A DNA stretch of 64,000 nucleotides from NCBI RefSeq assembly GCF_000355675.1, contig NC_020888.1:407001-471000 (forward strand), in the 5' to 3' direction. This document shows, piece by piece, positions 1-8,471 of the stretch. Every line of letters begins with the position of its first letter. Position 1 is the stretch's first letter. Position numbers and translations under genes: made by a program. The notes beneath the pieces are model-generated. The model did no database searches. It had not been told where the DNA came from and worked only from the letters and a program-made list of their open reading frames with translations. The stretch comes from Thalassolituus oleivorans MIL-1. Lineage in GTDB: Bacteria > Pseudomonadota > Gammaproteobacteria > Pseudomonadales > Oceanobacteraceae.

Positions 1-193
1 CGATGACCTATCGTGGGAAATGATGGCTCGTTATCCTCTACGTGAGGCCCGCGTGAGGGTTGTCGAAGAGCCGGGGAAGCCGGGTCATTACTCAAGTATC
101 GTACACTTAAAAACGCATTACACCGTTGATCACTTAGTGTCGGAGTTGAAGTTAACTACGGCACTAAATCAAATAGAAACAGGTAAGGTTTAG
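1..193 (+). CDS. tssC: T6SS sheath large subunit TssC, C-terminal fragment
   Basis: The frame beginning at base 2 is open to a TAG at 191-193 and encodes the last 63 or so residues of a protein whose start lies left of the window. The residues PLREARVRVVEEPGKPGHY are the typical C-terminal strand region of TssC (VipB/ImpC/EvpB family), the large subunit that polymerises with TssB into the contractile T6SS sheath in the cytoplasm. The stop is followed after one base by tssE, the normal order of a T6SS main cluster, which supports the call. Only the C-terminus is visible, so integrity of the gene cannot be judged. Confidence 0.9.
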   Translation, partial: DDLSWEMMARYPLREARVRVVEEPGKPGHYSSIVHLKTHYTVDHLVSELKLTTALNQIETGKV

Positions 194-194
194 T

Positions 195-674
195 ATGGTT
201 AATAAGCGTGAGAAGCGGCTATTAGCCCCCGTGCTAGATCGCCTACTAGAACAAAATCAAAGCAGTGATTTTCGCCAAAGCCACCGTATACAACGCTGCC
301 TGCGTGAAAGTATTCGTCGCGATTTAGAAAACTTATTCAACACTCGCTACTGCTGTGTATCGCCACCAGAAGCTTATAAAAATTTAGATGACTCAGTGTT
401 GAACTATGGTCTGCCTGATTTATCGACCATTAATATGAGTTCATTTGATAGCCGCAATGACTTCTGTCGAAAAATCGAGAAAACGGTTCTTAAATACGAA
501 CCTAGAATCAAGACCGTAAAAGTGAAAACCGATGCGGTCCTTGATAACGAAGATCCAACCATACGTTTTAGAGTTGAAGCAACACTGCATATGAACCCAG
601 TACAAGAGCTCATGATATTTGAATCGACGTTAAACCCGATCAATCAAACGGTCAACGTTTCGGAGTTATTCTAA
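195..674 (+). CDS. tssE: T6SS baseplate protein TssE (gp25-like)
   Basis: This 159-aa protein has the length and pattern of TssE, the homologue of phage T4 gp25 that connects baseplate wedges to the first sheath ring. Visible family features are the N-terminal basic LLAPVLDRLL segment, the RRDLENLFNTR helix with its arginine-rich start, and a late YEPRI segment corresponding to the conserved gp25 EPR core. It starts one base after the tssC stop and its stop codon directly abuts the ATG of tssF, so translation is probably coupled. No frameshift or truncation is seen. Confidence 0.93.
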   Translation: MVNKREKRLLAPVLDRLLEQNQSSDFRQSHRIQRCLRESIRRDLENLFNTRYCCVSPPEAYKNLDDSVLNYGLPDLSTINMSSFDSRNDFCRKIEKTVLKYEPRIKTVKVKTDAVLDNEDPTIRFRVEATLHMNPVQELMIFESTLNPINQTVNVSELF

Positions 675-2507
675 ATGAGCGATAGATTGCTTTATCACTA
701 CGAAAAAGAACTGGCATTTATTAAGCAATCGGCTTCTGAGTTTGCTAAACAGCATCCGTCAGCTGCTGAAAATTTACAGCTTGGTAGTGACTCCGTAGAT
801 GATCCGCTCGTTGCTCGTTTGCTTTCAGGTTTTGCATTTTTAAATGCGCGTATTCAGCAGAAACTCAGTGATGATTTTCCTGAGTTAACCGATGCTATGC
901 TTGAAACCTTATACCCGCATTATCTGCGTCCGATTCCATCCATGGCCATTGCTCAATTCTCGCCTTTGGATGACCTTGATGCGGCTATCACGATTCCTGC
1001 AAACACTGAGCTAGAAACCGATACTAGCCAAAATCAGGAGTGCCTATTTACTACGCGCTATCCAGTCGAATTATTACCGATACGATTGGATTCAGCGCAA
1101 TTGATGCCTAAGCCATTTGTTGCCCCCGGTAGTTTTGATATTCAAGGTGCAAGCGCAGTATTAAAGCTGTCGTTCAAAAGTCTAAGTGCTGATCTACGTA
1201 TTGCCGATATGGATCTCAGTAAGATTCGCCTCTTCTTAAAAGGGCAGGCGCAGCATGTTCATCCGTTATACGACCTGATTCTTACCAAGTGTTTTCGTGT
1301 TGTCATTGCCAATGGCGATGCGGATATCAAACCCACCATTTTAAATTCAGACGCGTTGAAGCAAGTGGGTTTTGATATTGCAGAAGGGCTGTTGCCGTAT
1401 CCTAGTTCATCCTTTATGGGTTACCGTTTACTAACTGAGTTTTTCTCATTCCAAGAGAAGTTCCAGTTTATCGATTTTACGCAGTTAGATATCGGCATTA
1501 ACAATAGCTTTGATGACACCCTAAATATCTATTTGTACCTACGTGAAAGTGATATCGAATTAGAGCATCAAGTGAATGTCGGTATGTTTGCCTTAGGCTG
1601 CACGCCGATTGTAAATATATTCGAGCAAATTGCCGATCCTATTCCACTAACGCATACCGAATCCGAATATCCTATTGTGCCGGATGCACGTCGTCGAGAA
1701 GGCCTAGAGATCTATTCTGTGGTTAATGCTGGCGCGACGGACAGCGATGGCAAGTACACGCCGTACCGTCCTTTTTATGGTATCGATCATAGCCAAAACC
1801 AAAAGCAGAAATCCGCATTTTGGTTAACCAGTCGGCGAGAAATATTCGAAGGTGAGCATCGTAACGAACTGGCCTCTGAAATGAATATTCGCTTAGTGGA
1901 TCTTAATTTTAATCCTTATGAACTAAGCGATCAGAGTTTAGATTTACAGTTGTTGTGCACTAATCGTAATTTACCGCGTAAATTGCCAACAGGTCAGGGG
2001 CAGCCATTTATGCAAGTGGTTGATAACGAATACCCGACAGAGAAGATATCCTGTGTGGTTAATCCAACATCAACCATTCGCCCGCCATTGCGCGAACGCG
2101 GCTACTGGCGACTGATATCGCATCTGAATCTAAATCACTTATCGTTGAGTAATGGTGGCGGTTCAGTAGAGGCGATTAAAGAAATTTTACGCCTTTATGA
2201 TTTTCGCGATTCTGCCAGTACACGCAATATGATTGATTCGATAATGGCGATTCATACAAAGCCGATTACCGCGCCTATTCAGATTGAAGGGCTGGTATCT
2301 ATGTGCCGTGGTACGCAGATCGAATTAACCCTCGACCCAATCATGTTAGCAGGCACTAGCCCCTTAATGTTTTCGAGTGTATTGGAACGATTTTTTGGTT
2401 TATACGGTTCGATCAACTCGTTTACGCGTTTGATTATCACCCTTAATGGTAAAGACGGAGAGTTTAAGAGATGGCCACCTCGCGCCGGCGAAAAAGCCTT
2501 AATCTAG
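675..2507 (+). CDS. tssF: T6SS baseplate protein TssF (VasA/ImpG)
   Basis: The 610-aa product matches TssF in size and in hallmark segments: an N-terminal YYEKEL-like start (here LLYHYEKELAFIKQSA), a DDPLVARLLSGFAFLNARI block around residue 45, and a C-terminal FKRWPPRAGEKAL tail. TssF is the main wedge protein of the T6SS baseplate and forms a TssF2G1 heterotrimer with TssG. The ORF begins immediately after tssE and its last 37 bases overlap the start of tssG, an overlap often seen between these two genes and consistent with coupled stoichiometric translation. It appears intact. Confidence 0.95.
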   Translation: MSDRLLYHYEKELAFIKQSASEFAKQHPSAAENLQLGSDSVDDPLVARLLSGFAFLNARIQQKLSDDFPELTDAMLETLYPHYLRPIPSMAIAQFSPLDDLDAAITIPANTELETDTSQNQECLFTTRYPVELLPIRLDSAQLMPKPFVAPGSFDIQGASAVLKLSFKSLSADLRIADMDLSKIRLFLKGQAQHVHPLYDLILTKCFRVVIANGDADIKPTILNSDALKQVGFDIAEGLLPYPSSSFMGYRLLTEFFSFQEKFQFIDFTQLDIGINNSFDDTLNIYLYLRESDIELEHQVNVGMFALGCTPIVNIFEQIADPIPLTHTESEYPIVPDARRREGLEIYSVVNAGATDSDGKYTPYRPFYGIDHSQNQKQKSAFWLTSRREIFEGEHRNELASEMNIRLVDLNFNPYELSDQSLDLQLLCTNRNLPRKLPTGQGQPFMQVVDNEYPTEKISCVVNPTSTIRPPLRERGYWRLISHLNLNHLSLSNGGGSVEAIKEILRLYDFRDSASTRNMIDSIMAIHTKPITAPIQIEGLVSMCRGTQIELTLDPIMLAGTSPLMFSSVLERFFGLYGSINSFTRLIITLNGKDGEFKRWPPRAGEKALI

Positions 2508-3610
2508 TAGAACAACTCCAGTCTGAACCTTATCGGTTTGATTTTTTTCAAGCGACAAGGTTACTGGAGCGAGCAGCTAATCTACATCCCGAAAAAGACC
2601 AAATCGCAACAGAAAGTGTTGGGGGCGTGGCACGCCCAGATCAAGAGGCCGTGCATTTTCGCGCACGCACTAGTTTAGCGTTTAACGGTTCAGACGTTAC
2701 TAAAGTAACGCAAAAACGCATTTCCAATTACGACTCAGAGGATAATTCAGTTCTGCAATGGCAGATGGAAGTCGCCATGATGGGATTGACTGGCAGTCAG
2801 GGCGTGATGCCGTATTACCTCAGTGAAATTGTTCTATCCGAACTGCGTAAAAAGAGCTCAGCCTTAAAAGATTACCTCGATCTTTTTAATCACCGCACCA
2901 TCTCCATGTTTTACGAGGCATGGCATAAATACCAATTGGTGCCAAATTACGAGCGCAGTAAGTACGATTCAACAGGAAAAGATGACCTTTTTACCGATGC
3001 TTTGCTGTCTATTGCGGGTATTGGCTTATCGGAACAGAAATTTCGCTCGGCGTTGCCCGATGAGCAAATGGCGCGCTTTTCGGGTCATTTTGGTCGAACC
3101 ATCTGTTCTGCAGAATCGCTGCGTAGCAGCATTTGCGGCATGTTTAATTTAGACACTAGCATTAAAGAATTTCAGGGGGAGTGGTACGACCTGCCATCCG
3201 ATGTTCATTGCCGCATGCCCGATAGCGAACACCCTCTGGGAACAAATACCGAGCTTGGTGTAAATACCGTGATCGGCTCGCGCTGCTATCAAGCGCAGAA
3301 CAAATTCTCGGTTGTTATTAAACCGATGAACGAACAGGAGTTTATGCAGCTTGCTCCCGGTTCACGTACGTTAGAGGAGCTTAAATCCTTTATTAAAATG
3401 AGCGTCGGTGGTGAGCAAGATTTCGATATCGAAATTCAATTATCCGATGAACATGTACCGTTAAAAGAGCTCATGAAGTCTGAAGACTACGAGCCACTGC
3501 TGGGCTGGAATACGTACATAGATCCAGATCGCCTGAGTGGCGACTCGATCTCAATTAAATTATCACAGGAGATTGCCGTTCCTAATGACGATTTGCCAAT
3601 GGCATATTAA
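2471..3610 (+). CDS. tssG: T6SS baseplate protein TssG (VasB/ImpH)
   Basis: TssG, 379 aa, is the partner of TssF in the T6SS baseplate wedge. Recognisable are the N-terminal EPYRFDFFQATRLLERA helix, the FRARTSLAF strand, the MMGLTGSQGVMPYYLSE motif (residues about 98-116), a FNHRTISMFYEAWHKY helix and the late LAPGSRTLEEL segment. The start at 2471 lies inside tssF but gives the usual N-terminus. An intergenic gap of 62 bases with an AAAAGGAAA ribosome-binding stretch precedes clpV. Confidence 0.95.
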   Translation: MATSRRRKSLNLVEQLQSEPYRFDFFQATRLLERAANLHPEKDQIATESVGGVARPDQEAVHFRARTSLAFNGSDVTKVTQKRISNYDSEDNSVLQWQMEVAMMGLTGSQGVMPYYLSEIVLSELRKKSSALKDYLDLFNHRTISMFYEAWHKYQLVPNYERSKYDSTGKDDLFTDALLSIAGIGLSEQKFRSALPDEQMARFSGHFGRTICSAESLRSSICGMFNLDTSIKEFQGEWYDLPSDVHCRMPDSEHPLGTNTELGVNTVIGSRCYQAQNKFSVVIKPMNEQEFMQLAPGSRTLEELKSFIKMSVGGEQDFDIEIQLSDEHVPLKELMKSEDYEPLLGWNTYIDPDRLSGDSISIKLSQEIAVPNDDLPMAY

Positions 3611-3672
3611 GTTTAACGGTTAAATATCCTTTAGATATACGCTTTAAATATTACGGAAAAGGAAACATTCGT

Positions 3673-6333
3673 ATGATTAATATCAACCTAAAGTCGCTTG
3701 TCGACAAAATGTCGCCATACATGCGCGACTCGCTAGAAGGCGCTGCCGGTCTGTGTCTTGCCCACAGCCAATACAATGTTGAGTTAGAGCACTGGTTGCT
3801 TAAATTGCTTGATATATCGGATACGGATTTCATGCAGTTGCTGGAAAAGCATGGTGTTAATCCATCGAATTTAGCTAAGCAGTTGGCAAACACCATTGCC
3901 AAATTCCGCTCTGGCAGCAGTCGTCCTGCAGCGCTAGCACCTAGCATCGTTGAAGCGACAAAGAATGCATGGATGCTTGCGTCTGTGGATTATGGCCAGA
4001 CGGTGATCAGTTCCGGTCATTTATTAGCAGCATTAATGTTAGACGATAACTCACGTCGTCAGTTGTTAGAAAGCTGTCCAGAATTAAAAGAAATTGCACC
4101 GGAATCCATTCGTGAAACGGCAAAAGCTATATACGGCACCACAGGTGAAACCGATCATCTTTTAAGGGGGGATGAAACTGGTGCAACTTCCGTAGCAGGC
4201 GGTAATGTCGCAGCTACTAAAACGCCATCACTCGACAAATACACAGTTAACCTGACTGAGCGCGCACAGAAAGGTGAGATTGACCCAGTACTAGGCCGTG
4301 ATGAAGAAATTCGTCAGTGTATTGATATCCTAACTCGTCGTCGTCAAAACAACCCAATTATGACCGGTGAAGCCGGTGTTGGTAAAACCGCTGTGGTTGA
4401 AGGTTTTGCACTGCGTATTGCTGCTGGCGATGTGCCTGATCCATTAAAAGGTGTTGCGATACGCACACTTGATCTTGGTTTGTTGCAAGCGGGTGCAAGC
4501 GTAAAAGGCGAATTCGAAAATCGCTTAAAATCCGTTATTGAAGAAGTTCGCGCCTCAGCCACGCCGATCATTCTATTTATCGACGAAGCACACACTATGA
4601 TTGGTGCCGGCGGTAAAGAAGGCCAAGGTGATGCGGCTAACTTATTAAAGCCAGCGCTGGCACGTGGTGAGTTACGTACTATTGCTGCAACGACGTGGGC
4701 AGAATATAAGAAATACTTTGAACGTGACCCAGCATTAACCCGTCGCTTCCAAGTCGTTAAAGTTGAAGAGCCATCAGAAGAGAAAGCCATCGACATGATG
4801 CGCGGTATTTCTGAGTCGTTACAACAGCATCACAAAGTACGTATTTTAGACGAAGCTGTTATTGCTTCGGTTGTTCTATCTCATCGTTATATTCCGGGTC
4901 GTCAGTTGCCGGATAAATCCGTTAGTTTATTAGATACCGCTTGCGCCCGTGTCGCCCTGAGTCAATCATCGACCCCTAGTGCTATTGAGGATGCCGAGCG
5001 CCGCATTCAGCGCGCAACGCTAACCATTAATAAACTAGAGCGTGAATCGGCAGCGACCGGTGAACATGAAGAAAAATTAATTGCCCTAAAAGAAGAAAAA
5101 GAACAAGCCGAGGCGTTATTAGTAATCCTTCGAGCACAGTATGAGCAAGAAAGTGCTCTTATTTCAAAAATTCGTACCTGTCGCGATCAAATTGACGAAA
5201 ATTTCTTAAAAGCAGAAGGCGATAAGCTAACGCCAGAAGCGCTAAATGATTTAAAAGGCGAACTAAAAGCATTAACCACAGAATTAAACGGTGTGCAGGG
5301 CGAACGCCCATTAATGCAAGCCAACGTTGATGAACAAGCTATTGCTGAAGTTATTGCTAACTGGACGGGTATTCCGGTTGGTAAAATGGTGAGCGATCAA
5401 ATCACAGCGGTACAAACTTTAGCCGATAAACTCGGCAAGCGTGTTATTGGCCAACCCCATGCATTAGAAGCCGTCGCTCAAGTGATTCGTACCTCGCGTG
5501 CCGGTCTAACCGATCCACGCAAACCGGTTGGTGTATTTTTATTCTGCGGTACCAGTGGGGTCGGTAAAACCGAAACTGCATTGGCGCTAGCAGATGAGTT
5601 ATATGGTGGCGAGCAAAATATTACCACCATCAACATGTCGGAATTTAAAGAAGAGCATAAGGTATCTATGCTGTTGGGTTCACCTCCAGGTTATGTGGGT
5701 TACGGTGAAGGCGGCATTTTAACTGAAGCCGCACGCCGCAAGCCGTATTCGGTTATCTTGCTCGATGAAATGGAAAAAGCACATCCCGGCGTACAGGATA
5801 TTTTCTACAACCTGTTTGACAAAGGCACGATAAAAGACGGTGAAGGTCGCGATATCGACTTTAAAAATACCGTCATTATTATGACCTCAAATGCGGGTGA
5901 AGATGCTATTCGCGCGATTTTCAATCAAGTAGAAGAAAAGCCAGACCCAGACACGCTACTTGATAATATTCGTCCGTATCTGCTTAAACACTTTAAATCT
6001 GCATTTATGGGCCGAGCGAACACCATCGCGTATTACCCTCTGGATGATGATAACTTAATGGCCATCGCAGCGATTAACATGCGCAAAATTGAAAAACGCA
6101 TTGTTGAAAACTACGGCGCAGCGTTTAGTTATGACGAAGATGTATTAATCAATATTGTTGCCCGCTGCCAAGAATCAGATACCGGCGCACGTAATATTGA
6201 AACCATACTGAATCGGACATTACTACCCTCATTGGCCAGTGAATGCCTAAATAAAATGGCAAACGATGAAGAAATTACCAAAGTGCATGTTGGTGCGACG
6301 GAAGATGGTGAATTTACCTACACCGTAAGCTAA
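3673..6333 (+). CDS. tssH: T6SS ATPase TssH/ClpV
   Basis: This 886-aa AAA+ ATPase of the ClpB/ClpV family disassembles the contracted TssB-TssC sheath so that its subunits can be reused. An N-terminal Clp-N domain covers residues 1-150. Walker A of the first AAA module is GEAGVGKT at residues 232-239, with Walker B LFIDEAHT after it. A shortened coiled-coil middle region lies around residues 440-560. The second Walker A is GTSGVGKT at 626-633, followed by the AAA D2-small domain. The N-terminus matches ClpV, the T6SS-specific branch that recognises the TssC N-terminus, rather than housekeeping ClpB. It is the last visible gene of the structural operon. A perfect 8-bp inverted repeat at 6353-6382 follows the stop. 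Confidence 0.95.
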   Translation: MININLKSLVDKMSPYMRDSLEGAAGLCLAHSQYNVELEHWLLKLLDISDTDFMQLLEKHGVNPSNLAKQLANTIAKFRSGSSRPAALAPSIVEATKNAWMLASVDYGQTVISSGHLLAALMLDDNSRRQLLESCPELKEIAPESIRETAKAIYGTTGETDHLLRGDETGATSVAGGNVAATKTPSLDKYTVNLTERAQKGEIDPVLGRDEEIRQCIDILTRRRQNNPIMTGEAGVGKTAVVEGFALRIAAGDVPDPLKGVAIRTLDLGLLQAGASVKGEFENRLKSVIEEVRASATPIILFIDEAHTMIGAGGKEGQGDAANLLKPALARGELRTIAATTWAEYKKYFERDPALTRRFQVVKVEEPSEEKAIDMMRGISESLQQHHKVRILDEAVIASVVLSHRYIPGRQLPDKSVSLLDTACARVALSQSSTPSAIEDAERRIQRATLTINKLERESAATGEHEEKLIALKEEKEQAEALLVILRAQYEQESALISKIRTCRDQIDENFLKAEGDKLTPEALNDLKGELKALTTELNGVQGERPLMQANVDEQAIAEVIANWTGIPVGKMVSDQITAVQTLADKLGKRVIGQPHALEAVAQVIRTSRAGLTDPRKPVGVFLFCGTSGVGKTETALALADELYGGEQNITTINMSEFKEEHKVSMLLGSPPGYVGYGEGGILTEAARRKPYSVILLDEMEKAHPGVQDIFYNLFDKGTIKDGEGRDIDFKNTVIIMTSNAGEDAIRAIFNQVEEKPDPDTLLDNIRPYLLKHFKSAFMGRANTIAYYPLDDDNLMAIAAINMRKIEKRIVENYGAAFSYDEDVLINIVARCQESDTGARNIETILNRTLLPSLASECLNKMANDEEITKVHVGATEDGEFTYTVS

Positions 6334-6352
6334 CCTTGGTTTTGGCGCCATA

Positions 6353-6382
6353 GTAGAGACGTGATTTCTGTTTTGTCTCTAC
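6353..6382. other. Inverted repeat after clpV
   Basis: GTAGAGAC (6353-6360) and GTCTCTAC (6375-6382) form a perfect 8-bp stem with a 14-base loop, 20 bases after the clpV stop. There is no uridine run, so it is not a canonical intrinsic terminator. It could protect the 3' end of the T6SS mRNA or be an operator. Role inferred only from position. Confidence 0.35.
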
Positions 6383-6427
6383 CACGGTTTAGCTAAGTCT
6401 TCATAGAAAATAGATCTCAGGATACAC

Positions 6428-6472
6428 ATGGCCAATTTCACGATTGGCCATAAAACATTATAAAAGGATGTT
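6428..6472 (+). promoter_or_regulatory. Leader stem-loop and RBS element of the first GLUG gene
   Basis: ATGGCCAAT (6428-6436) and ATTGGCCAT (6443-6451) form a perfect 9-bp stem with a 6-base loop. Ten bases later comes the ribosome-binding element AAAAGGATGTT (6462-6472), and the chosen ATG is at 6480. The same AAAAGGATGTT sits at 31891 and 39597 before the two large paralogues, each time 8-11 bases after a stem-loop. The start codon region ATGGCCAT is complementary to the ATTGGCCAT arm, so the arm could alternatively mask the start. The sequence resembles CsrA/RsmA targets; regulation is inferred. Confidence 0.5.
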
Positions 6473-6479
6473 TTTGATC

Positions 6480-8174
6480 ATGGCCATTATCAGCACCACA
6501 CGTTTAATCGTACCAATACTTCTCGGTTGCCTAATAGTCCCCGCTGCTTTCGCAGAAAGTGGCCGTGCAGACTACGATCTTGACGACGACGGTCTGATCG
6601 AAATTAACAGCCTGGCCGACCTCGATGAAATTCGTAATAACCTTGATGGCACTAGCCTATATGGCGAAAGTACCGGCTGCCCAGAAGCGGGCTGTAATGG
6701 ATTTGAATTAACCACCACACTGGATTTCGACACCAACGCCGATGGCAAAATGGATGAGAATGACGCCTATTGGAATGGGGGAGAAGGGTGGGTGCCGATT
6801 GGAGATTTTCATAATACCTTCATCTCCATATTTGATGGCGGGCACAATGAAATTCGTAATCTTTATATCAACAGACCTGACGCTGAATACATTGGTTTGT
6901 TTGCCAGTGTCGGCGATTATGATAATGATGTTACTTCGATTATCCGAAATTTAGGATTAACTGGAGACCTGGCAATGGTATCCGGAGGGAAAAATGAAGT
7001 CGTATCGTACGTCGGAGGTTTTGTGGGTTTCGCGCAGATGGGCACGAGTATATCTAGTTGCTACAACACTATAGATGTGGTCGCGCAAGGGACTCTAGGC
7101 GGGACTGGAGGGGGTATTGTTGGAAAGGCCGATATAATAAGTATTGTTGATAGTTATAATCTTGGTGATGTCTCTGGATCTAAAAGTGGAGGTCTAGTTG
7201 GGTATCTGTCGGATTCTAATATTGAGAATAGTTTTTCGGTAGCCGTAATTACAGGTCGTTTTAATGTCGGTGGAATAGTAGCCGAAAGTCAACTCGCAAT
7301 ATTCTCAAATGTTTTTTCTACGGGGATTGTTGATTCCGAGCACAATGCAGGAGGACTTTCAGCATTAAATGCATTTTCATGGTCAATTGCTAATCATGTT
7401 TTTTCAGCTAGCAGTGTCAATGGAGGAGAAGGATATAAAGTTGGTGGGCTTGCTGGTGCATTGTATGATAAAGCTACTATTATCAATAGCCACTGGGCTA
7501 CAGATACTTCAGGTCAACAAACGAGTGGAGGAGAGTCTGATATCGATAATTATTTCGGTGCTACTCTCGCTGAACTTCAGTGTCCGACAATGAGCGACGA
7601 TACCGAATGCTTAATGAACTATACCCTCTATCCAACTTGGGATAGCACGATTTGGGATTTCGGTACGAGCAGTGAATTACCGGGATTAATTATTGATGGT
7701 GTTGTCTATCGCGATGGCGATGGTGATGGCGCACTGGATGCTAACCACGCACCTGAAGTAGCGTTTGTATTAACGCAAAATGGTGATGAGGTGTATGACA
7801 TTACAATCGGCGATGGCGACGTTACTTTAGAAGCCGTAATTACCGATCAAGATGCTAGTGACCACCATACACTTAGCTGGACTTATGAAGACGTTACCGT
7901 CATCAGTGAAACTGATACCAGTGTGACTTTCAGTTCCGACAATTTAATTGTCGGGGATTACACCGTATCTGCTGTGGTAACGGATAATCGCTATCCGGTA
8001 ATGAGCGGAAATTCAGAAATCACATTTTCTGTTGAAGCTGCGCCCGTTGAACCTAATCCTAGCCCTGAAGTTACGCCATCCTCGAAAAGTAGCGGAGGTG
8101 GCTCGATGAACCTTTATTGGCTTATGTTGATTAGTGGGTTGTTGTTGGCGAGGAAACCTAGATTTTCTTTGTAG
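6480..8174 (+). CDS. Secreted single-module GLUG-repeat protein with GlyGly-CTERM-like tail
   Basis: This 564-aa protein starts at the ATG at 6480, chosen over upstream in-frame ATGs because the two paralogues start at the same place behind the same AAAAGGATGTT element. An N-terminal signal peptide ends near PAAFA. The mature protein opens with an acidic DLDDDGLIEI segment of calcium-binding type, then FDTNADGKMDENDAYWN, then several GLUG-type repeats (GGFVGF, GGLVGY, GGLAGA), then a PKD-like beta domain at about residues 425-530. The C-terminus is SSGGGS, a hydrophobic segment and a few basic residues, as in GlyGly-CTERM substrates of rhombosortase. It lies just downstream of clpV but is not a known T6SS component. 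A surface or secreted adhesin/matrix role is inferred. Confidence 0.75.
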   Translation: MAIISTTRLIVPILLGCLIVPAAFAESGRADYDLDDDGLIEINSLADLDEIRNNLDGTSLYGESTGCPEAGCNGFELTTTLDFDTNADGKMDENDAYWNGGEGWVPIGDFHNTFISIFDGGHNEIRNLYINRPDAEYIGLFASVGDYDNDVTSIIRNLGLTGDLAMVSGGKNEVVSYVGGFVGFAQMGTSISSCYNTIDVVAQGTLGGTGGGIVGKADIISIVDSYNLGDVSGSKSGGLVGYLSDSNIENSFSVAVITGRFNVGGIVAESQLAIFSNVFSTGIVDSEHNAGGLSALNAFSWSIANHVFSASSVNGGEGYKVGGLAGALYDKATIINSHWATDTSGQQTSGGESDIDNYFGATLAELQCPTMSDDTECLMNYTLYPTWDSTIWDFGTSSELPGLIIDGVVYRDGDGDGALDANHAPEVAFVLTQNGDEVYDITIGDGDVTLEAVITDQDASDHHTLSWTYEDVTVISETDTSVTFSSDNLIVGDYTVSAVVTDNRYPVMSGNSEITFSVEAAPVEPNPSPEVTPSSKSSGGGSMNLYWLMLISGLLLARKPRFSL

Positions 8175-8219
8175 GAGAGTTGATGTTATTAAAGTTGAGT
8201 TCGTATTGACTAATAAAAA

Positions 8220-8240
8220 GGGGCTTTTCGCCCCGTTTTT
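8220..8240 (+). terminator. Intrinsic terminator after the first GLUG gene
   Basis: GGGGC (8220-8224), loop TTTTC, GCCCC (8230-8234), then G and TTTTT. This is a compact GC stem with a uridine run 45 bases after the stop codon. It also separates this gene from the convergent T6SS effector operon. Confidence 0.85.
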
Positions 8241-8247
8241 CTAATTA

Positions 8248-8424
8248 TTAGAACTTTATAATGCCCCATAAAAAACCCATGCCTATGAAGTACGCTGAAA
8301 TTATAATGACGGCACTACCCATTTCAGCAATCCTACTATAAATAGGATTTCTGTATCTAGACCAAACTACTAGAGCTAGCGCAAGTCCGAAAAAAACCGT
8401 CACTAAAAATTTTAGTATCATCAT
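8248..8424 (-). CDS. Small two-helix membrane protein, candidate T6SS immunity protein
   Basis: The reverse strand between the terminator and the lipase gene holds a 58-aa ORF, ATG at 8424 (a second ATG follows at 8421), stop at 8250-8248. It has two hydrophobic stretches: residues 3-21 (LKFLVTVFFGLALALVVW) and about 37-56 (GSAVIIISAYFIGMGF), separated by a basic RYRNPIYSR loop. That is a small inner-membrane hairpin protein. It begins 47 bases after the lipase stop on the same strand and is most likely co-transcribed with it. Position last in an effector cassette suggests an immunity or accessory role, which is inference. The ribosome-binding site (CGGGAA, about 12 bases upstream) is only moderate. 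Confidence 0.55.
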   Translation of the reverse strand: MMILKFLVTVFFGLALALVVWSRYRNPIYSRIAEMGSAVIIISAYFIGMGFLWGIIKF

Positions 8425-8471
8425 GTGTTCGTAATTCCCGCTTATTAGCTATTTCTTCATCGCTATCTTTT

